From: Oscillospiraceae bacterium
GTDB lineage: Bacteria > Bacillota > Clostridia > Oscillospirales > Oscillospiraceae
DNA: 64,000 nucleotides
Direction of reading: 5' to 3'
NCBI GenBank assembly: GCA_009787625.1
Contig: WQSX01000002.1
Location: forward strand, 186,001 to 250,000
Part shown: one piece after another, positions 1 to 9,064 of the stretch
How the letters are laid out: each line of letters begins with the position of its first letter
How positions within the stretch are numbered: the first letter of the stretch is position 1
Notes under the pieces: model-generated
The model's input: the letters and a program-made list of their open reading frames with translations, nothing else
Databases searched by the model: none
What the model was told of the DNA's origin: nothing
Made by a program: the position numbers and the translations under genes

Positions 1-1
1 G

Positions 2-736
2 ATTGCTCTTGACGTGCCGCTTCCGAAAAAGGTTCTTGGTACAGGGTGGTTGCTTTTTGACGGAGAAAAGATGGGCAAGTCAAAAGGCAACTCAGCAGAC
101 CCAATAGCGCTCTCTGAGCGTTACGGAGTGGATGCTCTACGCTTTTTCCTGCTCCGTGAATACAATTTGACATTCGGTTCTGACGGCCCCTTTAGTGTCG
201 AGCTGTTAATTTCGCGAATAAATCAAGACTTAGCCAATGACCTTGGAAACCTCGTGTCCCGAACTGTTTCAATGGTGGAGAAGTATTTCGGCGGAACTTT
301 GCCGAGCGAGCATGTTGCTCAGCCTTTGGACAACGAACTCATTGCAGTGGCTGAAAACTTGCACAAAGTATATGCAGAGCATATGGATAATTTTGATTTT
401 CAGAATGCTTTTTCTGAAGTTTTAAAGGTCACGTCCCGTGCAAACAAATACATAGACGAGACAACACCTTGGGTTTTAGGCAAAGATGAGTCCGAGTTTC
501 CGAGACTTGCGGCAGTTTTGTATAACTTACTTGAAGCTATACGCATATGTACTGTTTTGCTTATTCCTGCAATGCCCGATTCCTGTGAGAAAATTCTCGG
601 CTTCATTGGCGCCGCTGAGGAGATGAAAACTTTTGACAGCACTATATCTTTTGGACATCTCTCTAAAAATGTCACAGTCAGTAAAGGGGAGATACTATTC
701 CCTCGACTTGATATTAAAAAAGAGTTGGAAATTTAA
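2..736 (+). CDS. metG: Methionyl-tRNA synthetase, C-terminal part (5' truncated by window)
   Basis: Charges tRNA-Met with methionine in the cytoplasm. The reading frame is open from base 2, so the gene begins before the window; a GTG at 14 is internal. The visible 244 residues start in the catalytic domain (LPKKVLGTGWLLFDG) and carry the class I signature as GEKMGKSKGN, i.e. KMGKS rather than KMSKS. The alpha-helical anticodon-binding domain follows (TPWVLGKDE, a typical MetG stretch). The protein ends at about the end of that domain (PRLDIKKELEI), so the C-terminal EMAPII/Trbp111-like tRNA-binding extension of many Bacillota enzymes is absent. It lies 52 bp upstream of uppP. Identification is secure; the N-terminal HIGH region cannot be seen. 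Confidence 0.95.
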   Translation: MALDVPLPKKVLGTGWLLFDGEKMGKSKGNSADPIALSERYGVDALRFFLLREYNLTFGSDGPFSVELLISRINQDLANDLGNLVSRTVSMVEKYFGGTLPSEHVAQPLDNELIAVAENLHKVYAEHMDNFDFQNAFSEVLKVTSRANKYIDETTPWVLGKDESEFPRLAAVLYNLLEAIRICTVLLIPAMPDSCEKILGFIGAAEEMKTFDSTISFGHLSKNVTVSKGEILFPRLDIKKELEI

Positions 737-788
737 ATCCGTTTTAGTTTAGAAAATAGGTCATGCAAAGAAAGGAATGGTCATTTTT

Positions 789-1625
789 ATGAATGTGCTC
801 ATCGCGTTGTTTCTGGGGCTTGTTCAGGGGATAACTGAGTTTCTCCCCGTTTCCAGCTCAGGACATTTAGCCGTGTTGCAAAATCTCATGAATGTGCAAG
901 AGCCTGATTTACTGTTTGAACTACTGCTTCACATGGGAACGCTGATTTCCATACTGGTTGTATACAGGACTGAAGTCAAAGAAATGCTTAGAGATGGCAT
1001 AGAATATGTCCGCTTCAAGTCCGACTCAAACGCTGATGAACCTGTCACGTTAAAGCCACCCGGCAGAGCGCTACTACTCGTGATTGTTGGCACACTGCCA
1101 ATGTTGATAGGGGTTTTCTTCATAGGAGCTATTGAACGGCTGTTTTTTAATACTTTTTTCATCGCCTTCGCGTTTTTAGTCACAGGTGGTCTTTTATTCG
1201 TTTCATCGAGATTCATTGCACAGGGAAATAAGACAGAGAAGACAATGACAATCGTTGATGCGCTACTAATTGGACTATCTCAGACAGTGGCACTCCTTCC
1301 CGGATTGTCGCGCTCCGGCACCACTATAGCAGTCGGCTTGGCTCGTGGATTATCAGGACAATTTGCGGTAAGGTTTTCCTTACTCTTGGCAATTCCTGCA
1401 ATATTGGGCGGCTTTGTGGTTACACTTTTCAGGGCAATCACCGGAGGTGCCGACTTCGCAAACCTACACGCATACCTCGCAGGATTTGTTGTAGCGGCAG
1501 TCGTCGGTTACTTTGCGATTCAGCTTATCCGCATGTTGATGGCAAAAGGTCGCTTTGGTAACATTGCATACTATTGTTGGGGTGTTGGTATTCTAACGCT
1601 GATTTGGTCGCTAATTGCAATGTGA
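789..1625 (+). CDS. uppP: Undecaprenyl-diphosphatase UppP (BacA family)
   Basis: Integral membrane phosphatase that recycles undecaprenyl pyrophosphate to the monophosphate carrier for peptidoglycan and other envelope polymers; it also gives bacitracin tolerance. The two family signatures are present: an N-terminal GxxQGxTEFLPVSSSGHL and a mid-protein PGLSRSGTTIA, with about eight hydrophobic segments. An ATG at 777 abuts the Shine-Dalgarno AAAGGA (771-776) and cannot use it, so the in-frame ATG at 789 (MNVLIAL) is preferred, giving about 278 residues. The leader reads AAAGGAATGGTCATTTTTATG, the extended ribosome-binding motif that recurs in this window. It lies between metG and ftsK on the same strand. 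Confidence 0.95.
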   Translation: MNVLIALFLGLVQGITEFLPVSSSGHLAVLQNLMNVQEPDLLFELLLHMGTLISILVVYRTEVKEMLRDGIEYVRFKSDSNADEPVTLKPPGRALLLVIVGTLPMLIGVFFIGAIERLFFNTFFIAFAFLVTGGLLFVSSRFIAQGNKTEKTMTIVDALLIGLSQTVALLPGLSRSGTTIAVGLARGLSGQFAVRFSLLLAIPAILGGFVVTLFRAITGGADFANLHAYLAGFVVAAVVGYFAIQLIRMLMAKGRFGNIAYYCWGVGILTLIWSLIAM

Positions 1626-1670
1626 CAGGGGATACTGAACAGTTCTGTTATTTAAAGTTAGGAGTTTTAC

Positions 1671-4505
1671 GTGGCACAGGCTAGAGGGAAAAAAAAGGCT
1701 TCTACGAGTTCGAGAGCCTCTACAAAAACAACAAAAACTGAGCCGGCGGTCACCACATCGACTGAGCGCGCAGAGCGAAGCCAAACACCGCGCAGGCGGG
1801 GAATTATGGCTATCGTCTGTTTTGCGTTGGGTTTGTTCGCTTTTATCGGATATTTTGACAATGAGCCAATCTTTATAAGCTTTTTAACAGGTTTTATCAT
1901 GAGACTTATCGGGAGCGGATTTTATGCCCTGCCGCCTGCACTCATAATGTGTTCGGTGATTTTGGTGTTCCACAAGGGACGCCCCATACTTTTAAGAACT
2001 GTCTGCACACTTGTTATACCTGCCGTCATAGGCGCTCTGGCACATTTATTTTCAAGCACCATAGTGTTTGAAGCAGGTTTTGCTATGATTCCCGCACTTT
2101 GGAGAACAGGCGCAACACTTGAATCCGGCGGCATAATCAGCGGCACTTTTACGGAACTGTTAATGTGGTTGCTCGGAAACATCGGAACGGCAATAACAAT
2201 TATTTTGGGGCTTGGTGTGCTCGTATTTATAGTTTTTAAAACAACAATATTAAGAATCATAGAGACCTATAAAAACCGCCAAAGACTTGAATACGTCCCC
2301 AAGCCTGAGCCGGAACATGAGAACCAAGCAACAATGCCTCTGCAAGCACAACCCGCACAAAGCGCTGTTTCAAGTGTTCCTTACACGCCACCGCAATCAC
2401 CACCGCCATACGCATTTGAGGACAAAAAAAAGTATAAGCACCCGCTCACTCCTGCGTGGAAGAAAAAGAAAATTGACATTCCCTTTGACGAGAACAGTGT
2501 ACCCGGTCGTGACCACTTTGAAGATGACGATGGAGAAATACCGGATTATGGTTATTTTAAGCGTCAAGTTGACAAAGATAAAAACGACATGCGTGAAAGT
2601 GCTGTAAACGACATAAATAAATCCACATATGACGAAAAGGGCTTAGACGATTCAAAGGAAGATGAAAGAACCACCGGTGCGACTAACGAAGATATGCCGC
2701 TCGACATTCCGTTTATGGATGGCAGAATACGCCGGCCTCCACCCCTTATCCCGCCGATTTTGCGAGAACAGCTCATACCCGCAGATGAACACCATATTGA
2801 ACCCGAACGTGACCCTCGCGACATAATTCTACCCGACCTGCCGGAAGATTCCCCGCATGAGCCTTTTAACAACTCCGAACCGGCGCCACCCGACGCGTTT
2901 TCGTCAACAAAATCCAAAAGAGAAGCTAAGCCTGAATCTACAAAAAAAATTTCAACTCCGACCCACTCTGCACCGGCAGATTTCTCACCCGCCGGTGGTG
3001 CATCCGATTCCTACGCATTTCCTCCACTATCCCTGCTTTCAAAAGGCGAGCCTATATCCGGTGCGGGAGATGGTGAAGTTAAGTTAAATACAGAACGTCT
3101 AGAGTCTGCGTTTCGCAGTTTTGGCGTAAACGTAAATATCTCAAACGCCACAAGAGGACCCTCGGTCACACGCTACGAAGCGGAGCTGGAAGCGGGCGTT
3201 AAGCTCAGTAAGCTCACAAACCTTGCAGATGATATTGCACTTTCACTCGGCACTATCGGCGTCCGCATTGCCGCAATGCCCAACCGCATCTCGACAGTCG
3301 GCATCGAAGTTCCGAACAAAGACATCAGCAAAGTTCACCTGCGTGATGTTCTGGAGACAAAAGAGTTCAGCGGTGCCGCATCAAAGCTGAGTTTTGCAAT
3401 TGGCATGGACATAACAGGTGACCCCATAATCGGAGATATTTCAAAGCTTCCGCATATGCTCGTTGCGGGGACAACAGGCAGCGGTAAGTCCGTCTGCCTC
3501 AACTCAATAATTCTCAGCATTCTATATAAATCCTCACCCGATGATGTCCGTTTTATAATGGTTGACCCTAAAATGGTTGAGTTTAAAGCATACAACGACA
3601 TTCCGCACCTCTTGGTGCCTGTTGTCACCGACGCAAAAAAAGCCGCCGGGGCTTTGCAATGGGCAACTTTTGAGATGATGAAACGTTACACATTATTCGC
3701 AGAAACCAATGCCAGAGACCTCGCAGGGTATAATAAAATTGCCCGTAACTCAGCAGGCAGCGACGATGAGCGTGATCCTCTGCCGCAAGTGGTTGTGGTC
3801 ATTGATGAACTTGCAGACCTCATGATGCTCGCCGCAAAAGAAGTTGAAGAATCCATCTGCCGCGTAGCTCAGATGGGACGTGCCTCAGGCATTCATCTAA
3901 TTATAGCCACGCAGAGCCCCCGTGCCGACGTTATAACAGGTCTCATGAAAGCGAATATCCCGTCTCGAATTGCATTTAAAGTTTCAAGTGCGCTTGAATC
4001 TCGCATAATCCTAGACTCAGGAAGCAGTGCCGATAAACTTGTAGGCTATGGAGATATGCTCTACGCCCCGACAGGAGCGGCAAAACCTCTGCGCTTGCAA
4101 GGAACATGGGTAACAGACAATGAGAGGGAATCTATCATTGAATACATAAAGGGCAACAGCGGTCAAACTCAATACTCCGAAGAAGTAATCGGAGAAATTG
4201 AAAAAGCCATGGTTGAAAAATCATCAGGCGGCGACAAATCTTCCGCTGACGCAGGGGCAAACGGAGACTTTGACGAGCTGTTGCCGCAAGCTGTTGATGT
4301 AATTTTAGAAACAGGGCAAGCGTCCACGTCATTATTACAACGCAGGCTAAAATTAGGCTACGCACGCGCAGCCCGCATAGTTGACCAAATGGAAGACTTA
4401 GGTGTAGTAGGTCCGCACGAGGGCTCAAAGCCAAGACAAATACTGGTAACACGCGAAGAGTGGCGGCAAATGCAATACGTAAGCGGAGTAGCCCCGGAAG
4501 ATTGA
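1671..4505 (+). CDS. ftsK: FtsK/SpoIIIE-family DNA translocase
   Basis: Membrane-anchored, septum-located hexameric ATPase that pumps chromosomal DNA across the closing septum in division or sporulation. 944 residues from a GTG start with AGGAG at 1660-1664. The N-terminus is basic (KKKASTSSR), followed by about four membrane spans (roughly residues 45-190), a long charged and proline-rich linker (roughly 200-460), then the motor: Walker A AGTTGSGKS near residue 600 and Walker B VVVVIDELADLMM near 710. The C-terminal gamma winged helix (SLLQRRLKLGYARAARIVD) recognises orienting DNA sequences. Sequence alone does not separate division FtsK from sporulation SpoIIIE. The next gene converges, and the repeat hairpin at 4535 separates them. 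Confidence 0.95.
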   Translation: MAQARGKKKASTSSRASTKTTKTEPAVTTSTERAERSQTPRRRGIMAIVCFALGLFAFIGYFDNEPIFISFLTGFIMRLIGSGFYALPPALIMCSVILVFHKGRPILLRTVCTLVIPAVIGALAHLFSSTIVFEAGFAMIPALWRTGATLESGGIISGTFTELLMWLLGNIGTAITIILGLGVLVFIVFKTTILRIIETYKNRQRLEYVPKPEPEHENQATMPLQAQPAQSAVSSVPYTPPQSPPPYAFEDKKKYKHPLTPAWKKKKIDIPFDENSVPGRDHFEDDDGEIPDYGYFKRQVDKDKNDMRESAVNDINKSTYDEKGLDDSKEDERTTGATNEDMPLDIPFMDGRIRRPPPLIPPILREQLIPADEHHIEPERDPRDIILPDLPEDSPHEPFNNSEPAPPDAFSSTKSKREAKPESTKKISTPTHSAPADFSPAGGASDSYAFPPLSLLSKGEPISGAGDGEVKLNTERLESAFRSFGVNVNISNATRGPSVTRYEAELEAGVKLSKLTNLADDIALSLGTIGVRIAAMPNRISTVGIEVPNKDISKVHLRDVLETKEFSGAASKLSFAIGMDITGDPIIGDISKLPHMLVAGTTGSGKSVCLNSIILSILYKSSPDDVRFIMVDPKMVEFKAYNDIPHLLVPVVTDAKKAAGALQWATFEMMKRYTLFAETNARDLAGYNKIARNSAGSDDERDPLPQVVVVIDELADLMMLAAKEVEESICRVAQMGRASGIHLIIATQSPRADVITGLMKANIPSRIAFKVSSALESRIILDSGSSADKLVGYGDMLYAPTGAAKPLRLQGTWVTDNERESIIEYIKGNSGQTQYSEEVIGEIEKAMVEKSSGGDKSSADAGANGDFDELLPQAVDVILETGQASTSLLQRRLKLGYARAARIVDQMEDLGVVGPHEGSKPRQILVTREEWRQMQYVSGVAPED

Positions 4506-4534
4506 GGCTAAATATCTGTCTTTCCCAAAGATTA

Positions 4535-4628
4535 GCAGGTGGTGGGCAGTTTGTGGAGTCGTTTTGTGAGAACAGCGGTGTAGATCCCGATGGCTCGCAA
4601 AACGCGGAACAAACTGCCCACCACCTGC
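4535..4628. repeat. Long-hairpin repeat family A, copy 1
   Basis: The left arm 4535-4554 (GCAGGTGGTGGGCAGTTTGT) and right arm 4609-4628 are perfectly complementary over 20 bp. An inner stem pairs 4561-4570 with 4594-4603 with one G-T wobble. The 23-nt loop at 4571-4593 begins AACAGCGGTG and ends ATCCCGATGG, and is identical in the copies at 16268 and 63428, whereas the inner stem differs. It lies in the 161-bp gap between the convergent ftsK and GH43 genes. There is no T-run, so it is not a classical terminator. Function unknown. Confidence 0.9.
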
Positions 4629-4630
4629 GG

Positions 4631-4656
4631 CAAACAGAGGAACGGCCTATGTCTTA
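4631..4656. repeat. Degenerate family B palindrome fragment
   Basis: CAAACAGAGGAACGGCCTATGTCTTA resembles one strand of the family B element (AGACAGAGGAACCGTCCCCC) seen intact at 43747, but is shorter and has several differences. It directly follows the family A hairpin, so two repeat families sit side by side between ftsK and the GH43 gene. Confidence 0.45.
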
Positions 4657-4666
4657 ACCCCGCCTG

Positions 4667-5542
4667 TTACTTAACTCGCAGACCATCGTCAGTCTCTTCG
4701 AGCTCTACGAACATCGCACGTTCATTCGGGGTTTTGTTCGGGGTGTGTACGGTGAGCAATAATCTCCCATCATATGCCCTAAATATCATGCCGTGCCCAC
4801 CATCTTTGCCAAAAAGCGGCTCAGGGCTTTGTTTCCATGGACCTAGAATGTTTCCGCTATCTGAAATAGCATAACCTGAGCAATATCCCCCATCTCCAAT
4901 ACAAGACCATAATAAGAGCAATTTTCCGCTTTTCAGACGATATAGGAATGGACCGTCCGTGACATATCCTACTACATCGTTCGACTTTGACGGAATTTCT
5001 ATGCTCCAGCTTGCAGATGACGATGAAAAGAGAACAGTCGGATCTGTTATGGTTTTAATTAAATCATCACTAAGCCTAGCTGCGCTTATCGTGCCATCTC
5101 CTATTTGCTTCCACTCGTGACAAAATATTATCCAGGGAGCATTTTCATCATCGACAAAAAGGGTTCCGTCCAGACAATCCCAATCATTTGGTGTCACAGG
5201 GCCATTGCTATGAGGAGTATACGGTCCTTGAGGATGATAGGCCTTTAAGATTGCAGTTCCGCGCAGACGGTTTTCAGCTCTTGTGAATGTGGCAAACATA
5301 TAAAAACCACCCTGGTACTCATAAACTTCAGGTGCCCAGAAATTATGTGTACCCCAGAACCCGGCAGGTGGGAGAAATGCAGTAACAGGGGGCTCCCAAT
5401 TTAAAAGATCCGAACTCTTATGTACATTAAAACCTACGCCCGGAGCTTTCCATATGTCCTTATCTGTTGAGCCGAACATATAGTATAAGTTATCATGCTT
5501 GAAGATAAATGGGTCTCTAATTTGAATTTCAGAGGTTAACAT
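4667..5542 (-). CDS. Glycoside hydrolase family 43 enzyme
   Basis: Five-bladed beta-propeller glycosidase, probably an exo-acting xylosidase, arabinofuranosidase or galactosidase; substrate not predictable. 291 residues, no signal peptide, hence cytoplasmic. Expected residues are Asp10 (IRDPFIF, general base) and Asp125 (CLDGTLF, pKa modulator). At the general-acid position, where the family usually has Glu in an E-G-P context, this protein has TDGPFL with Asp197. I recall related GH43 subgroups with DGP, so this may be a subfamily trait. It is the last gene of a minus-strand cluster with a sugar ABC transporter and a second glycosidase, 24 bp after the latter, suggesting import and cytoplasmic trimming of an oligosaccharide. 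The upstream AAAGGAAT is a clear ribosome binding site. Confidence 0.88.
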   Translation of the reverse strand: MLTSEIQIRDPFIFKHDNLYYMFGSTDKDIWKAPGVGFNVHKSSDLLNWEPPVTAFLPPAGFWGTHNFWAPEVYEYQGGFYMFATFTRAENRLRGTAILKAYHPQGPYTPHSNGPVTPNDWDCLDGTLFVDDENAPWIIFCHEWKQIGDGTISAARLSDDLIKTITDPTVLFSSSSASWSIEIPSKSNDVVGYVTDGPFLYRLKSGKLLLLWSCIGDGGYCSGYAISDSGNILGPWKQSPEPLFGKDGGHGMIFRAYDGRLLLTVHTPNKTPNERAMFVELEETDDGLRVK

Positions 5543-5566
5543 TTTTACGCTTATTCCTTTCCTTTA

Positions 5567-7618
5567 CTATATTGCCCGCCCGATGCATTCGTACTCAATT
5601 TCCCACATACCGTTCTTTGGGATACCCGGCATTTCTTCTGACCCGCCATAACCTGCTGTCATCATAGCGAGTGCAAGCAAGAGTGAGCCATTTCCTGGGA
5701 GATAGAGCGGTAAATCATCCCTTGTTCTCTGAAAATTGTTGCCGCTTGCTACATAGTTGTTTTTTGGCGAATCCATCAAAATCAAGTCTATTGCAAGTTC
5801 AGGCAACCCCAATCTCGTAGCGGTCATCGCCATCATCGCAAAGTCCCAACCCCACATGGTCTCCTGCTTCCAACAATCAAGTACCTTATTAAGTGTCTTT
5901 AGCATAAAGTCTTTGTCTACATATTCGCCGGAGAGTAACCCAAAGGCTCCCACCATCGACGGGTGGTCGCGATTGAACTTTTCAAATGTATCGGGGCAAT
6001 TCTCGTGCGCCAAATACAAACCATTTTTTGTGGGTAACTCGGCTATGTTATCGTGAATATCTATCCACTCTTTTGGAGGGGTGATATTCATTCTCTCAGA
6101 CCACTTCAAGCCGGTACTTATGCCAAAGCGAAAATACTCAAGTTCAAAACAAGGGTTTTTCACATCTTTCGGGTCATGCTCTTCTTGGGCGGGTATAACA
6201 GGGGCAATGATGTGATACTTGCCATCGTTATCATCATAATAAAGGAAATCACAGATAAAGTCTATAGTTTCTCTCACAACTTCCCAATAATCTTCCAAAA
6301 GTGTATGGCTCTTTGTCTGTCTGTAAATCAGTTCAAGCATGTATAAAATATGTGGTTGTTGCCAAATAAGCAGCGTAGCAATGGGTGAGGGACAATCTAT
6401 TCCTTCGGGATCTACCATTTTTGGCCAGCGAGCGCCTTTATAACCGTTTCTTTCGGCATTTTCTCGTGCCTGCGGAAGTATATCTTTGTACCATCTGAGA
6501 CTCTTCTCAAGGAGTTTTGCGTTGTTAAATAGCGGCAAATATGCTGAGTGCCAAGCGTGCATTTCGAGGTGAAATCGTCCATACCAACTGTTTAGTGTGA
6601 GACCTGTCTCCGCAGGAGGCAAATAACCACATTCTTGAATTCTGGAGAGATAGAGGGATAAAACCATTCGCCGTTCAAGTTCAAAAGCTCTCGCGTCTTT
6701 CGCTTTAGAAAAATCTATGATGCCGGTATTACTCCAAAAATCTTTCCAAAATGTTTTGCTGCTGTTTACGCAACTTGAAAAAGCCAAATCTGTTGCAGGG
6801 GGCTGTGAGGTGGTAGTTTTTGCAAATGATACTGAAAAACTAAAATCTTTTCCGTTATTTGGGATTACTTCAAAGAGATGCTTTTTTTTGTTGTCTGCAT
6901 GGGGTCTTAGTTCTCCGCTATCAACTTGAACAAGAACATTGTAGTCTATATCGTCCATAGTTCGATTAATTAGCCATAAATTGTGTTCTTTTTTTGTGAG
7001 CTTGCTTATGTGGTCGTCCTCTCTCGCCCAATCAGCTCCGGGCATGTCGTGATGACCATATGGGAATGAAATTAATACCGATGCATTTGCCTCGCCCTTT
7101 ACGTGAAAACCTAAAGTATCGCTTTCGCTGTTGCATACCGTTACAACTTCGAAAGCCTTTCCTTTTGCGGAAAACCGGCTTACAAGCATACCTTCGTTTA
7201 AGTGAAGAACTTGCTGAATATCAGCTAAATCATGAGGGAGTATTCCCTCATTTTCAATATTTAGGGATATACGCCCCAGGCTGAATTTGTGGGCGTTGTG
7301 TCTGAGTTTGTCATAGATGTGACCATTACCGGGTCTCCTGTCTACAGCATAATAGACCTTTCTGCCGGCATGGTCATACTCGGTCATTTCCAAGTCTTTT
7401 AATGTAAAGGTTCCGCCTTTAGGGTCTACGTGCCAACCCCACTCGCTCATAGTGCAAAGAGGAGTATGCTTTTCTGAATATAAATCATAAAGGCTCTGCA
7501 TCCCTGTAATATCTGCTGTAAAAGCAAAGCCCCCATTCCCGACGCTTAAAGGCGAATCCGTTTGTATTGCATTTAAGCATGGGTTGTGGCGGCTCACCAA
7601 CTTATTACGGTCTATCAT
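5567..7618 (-). CDS. Probable (alpha/alpha)6-barrel glycoside hydrolase (GH65/GH95-like)
   Basis: 683-residue cytoplasmic protein without signal peptide. The N-terminal third is beta-rich (SPLSVGNGGFAFTADITG, SEWGWH), followed by an alpha-helical region with aromatic and acidic motifs typical of (alpha/alpha)6 glycosidases (LNSWYGRFHLEMHAWHSA, GARWPKMVDPEG, TMWGWDFAMMAMTATRLG). I recognise it as the type often annotated 'glycoside hydrolase family 65-like' in Paenibacillus and Clostridia sugar loci, but cannot assign family or substrate with confidence. GAGGTG precedes the ATG. It lies between the ABC binding protein gene (82 bp upstream, with a stem-loop in the gap) and the GH43 gene, consistent with degrading the imported sugar. 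Confidence 0.75.
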   Translation of the reverse strand: MIDRNKLVSRHNPCLNAIQTDSPLSVGNGGFAFTADITGMQSLYDLYSEKHTPLCTMSEWGWHVDPKGGTFTLKDLEMTEYDHAGRKVYYAVDRRPGNGHIYDKLRHNAHKFSLGRISLNIENEGILPHDLADIQQVLHLNEGMLVSRFSAKGKAFEVVTVCNSESDTLGFHVKGEANASVLISFPYGHHDMPGADWAREDDHISKLTKKEHNLWLINRTMDDIDYNVLVQVDSGELRPHADNKKKHLFEVIPNNGKDFSFSVSFAKTTTSQPPATDLAFSSCVNSSKTFWKDFWSNTGIIDFSKAKDARAFELERRMVLSLYLSRIQECGYLPPAETGLTLNSWYGRFHLEMHAWHSAYLPLFNNAKLLEKSLRWYKDILPQARENAERNGYKGARWPKMVDPEGIDCPSPIATLLIWQQPHILYMLELIYRQTKSHTLLEDYWEVVRETIDFICDFLYYDDNDGKYHIIAPVIPAQEEHDPKDVKNPCFELEYFRFGISTGLKWSERMNITPPKEWIDIHDNIAELPTKNGLYLAHENCPDTFEKFNRDHPSMVGAFGLLSGEYVDKDFMLKTLNKVLDCWKQETMWGWDFAMMAMTATRLGLPELAIDLILMDSPKNNYVASGNNFQRTRDDLPLYLPGNGSLLLALAMMTAGYGGSEEMPGIPKNGMWEIEYECIGRAI

Positions 7619-7653
7619 TCGTTCACCTCGTTTGGTACTGTTTTTTGAAAAGA

Positions 7654-7687
7654 CCCTCCCCCTTAAGGTAGAAGCGTAGGGGGAGGG
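7654..7687 (-). terminator. Intercistronic stem-loop after the sugar-binding protein gene
   Basis: CCCTCCCCCT (7654-7663) pairs perfectly with AGGGGGAGGG (7678-7687) around a 14-nt loop. Read on the minus strand it follows the binding-protein stop codon and is followed by TCTTTTC, a weak T-run. It is probably a partial terminator or 3' stabilising hairpin that lets the binding protein be made in excess over the downstream glycosidases. Confidence 0.75.
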
Positions 7688-7699
7688 CTGGGTGCTACT

Positions 7700-9064
7700 T
7701 TAGTTGCCGATCAAAAACTGAATCAAGTCGTAGATATCCTCAGCGGCTTCACGACGAGTCATTACACCAAAGCCTACACTTTCACCAATGAGGCGCAAAG
7801 TGTCTACAAACTCGCGGTCATTCGGCAAGTTTGGTCCTTGTGGTATGGTGCGAGGTGCCGCTATGCTGAGATATTCATAGAGCATAGAATCAATCGCTCC
7901 TGCTTGAGGTGCCACGATATTGCGCACCACCGGTGATGAAGGAATACCGCGATCGGTTCCGAGAATTGCACCTGCTTCAGGGCTGTTTACGAAAAAGTCA
8001 ATAAACGCTGCTGCGGCCTCTTGGTGAGGAGATGCAACATTTACAGCAAGATATTGACTTACTTGAATTACAAGTGCGTCATGCTCACCGAGCGGCAGAT
8101 GTGCAAGTGCAAGCTCATCTGTCATTGCTCCTTGGAATGCTGCCACTTGGTTACTCCACATCAGCCCAAATAGTGCTGTGCCCGCTACAAGGGCTGAGTT
8201 TTCAACGCCTGTCTCAGGGAAACTCGCAGTTATATCCATTGGAGGTATGAGCCCTAAATCGCGCATGTCTTCCCAAAGATTGATCCAAGCATATGCGCCC
8301 TCTACAGTTGCAAATGTTTCGTAGTCTGCTGTCCAAAGTGGTTCGTCTCTTTGGTTGAAGAAATATGAAATGTAGTTCGCTTGATTTGCGCTATTGTCAA
8401 CAAATGGGAACACACCGCTTGGAAGCAGTGGCAATATTTCTTGTCCATATGCGATGAACTCATCCCATGTCCAGTCTGTTGGAGGCATTGGTGCGCCTAC
8501 TTCTTCCAGAACCGTTCTGTTAAATGCTAACACAAGGAAGTTTGTTCCGAGGCTGATTCCATAGAGATCACCGCCGATTGTGCCTGTTTGAATAACGGCT
8601 TGGTCAAATAAATCTGATGAGCCTACATTTAGGATTCCGTCGCTCACAAAACCTTGTAGTGGCTGCAAATGATGTGTAAAATCGGGCAAGTTGCCACCGA
8701 ACTGCATGATGTCAGGTGCTGCGCCGCCCTCCAGTTGAACCGCAAGCACATCCCAGTATGCATCGGATGGACGTGGCTCACCTTCGATTGTTATGTGAGG
8801 ATTGTCTGCCATGAACAGATCCATGACTTCCATGGTGCGTTGCGCACGCTCGTCGCCTCCCCACCATGTAAAGCGTAGCGTGATGTCTTCGTCTGCTGCA
8901 GCCGGCTCATCTGCCGGCTCTTCTGTGTCGTCTGTAACTGCGGGTTGTTCGGGTGCAGGGGTTGCGGCAGGTGCTGCGTCCTGTACGACGGTGTCGTCTG
9001 CACATGCAGCCACTAATGCGAAGAGCATTACTGCGGCGAGTAAGATTGCCAGTTTTCTTTTCAT
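7700..9064 (-). CDS. Sugar ABC transporter substrate-binding lipoprotein (CUT1 type)
   Basis: Extracellular solute-binding protein family 1, 454 residues. The signal peptide ends in a lipobox (LVAAC, lipidated Cys21), followed by a Pro/Ala/Glu-rich tether to about residue 60 and then the periplasmic-binding-protein fold (LRFTWWGGDERAQRTMEVMD, AFNRTVLEEVGAPMPPTDWTWDEF, typical of oligosaccharide binders). It captures an oligosaccharide at the outer membrane leaflet for the two permeases encoded just upstream (9221-11064). No ATPase of the MsmX/MalK type is in the locus, so the system probably uses a shared ATPase encoded elsewhere, as is common in Bacillota. RBS GGAGG precedes the ATG. Confidence 0.93.
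   Translation of the reverse strand: MKRKLAILLAAVMLFALVAACADDTVVQDAAPAATPAPEQPAVTDDTEEPADEPAAADEDITLRFTWWGGDERAQRTMEVMDLFMADNPHITIEGEPRPSDAYWDVLAVQLEGGAAPDIMQFGGNLPDFTHHLQPLQGFVSDGILNVGSSDLFDQAVIQTGTIGGDLYGISLGTNFLVLAFNRTVLEEVGAPMPPTDWTWDEFIAYGQEILPLLPSGVFPFVDNSANQANYISYFFNQRDEPLWTADYETFATVEGAYAWINLWEDMRDLGLIPPMDITASFPETGVENSALVAGTALFGLMWSNQVAAFQGAMTDELALAHLPLGEHDALVIQVSQYLAVNVASPHQEAAAAFIDFFVNSPEAGAILGTDRGIPSSPVVRNIVAPQAGAIDSMLYEYLSIAAPRTIPQGPNLPNDREFVDTLRLIGESVGFGVMTRREAAEDIYDLIQFLIGN

Noticed and set aside
4535-4628. Family A hairpins as ordinary intrinsic terminators
   Set aside because: None of the three copies has a following T-run, stems are far longer than needed, and one copy lies between co-directional genes; the invariant loop is also unexplained by termination.
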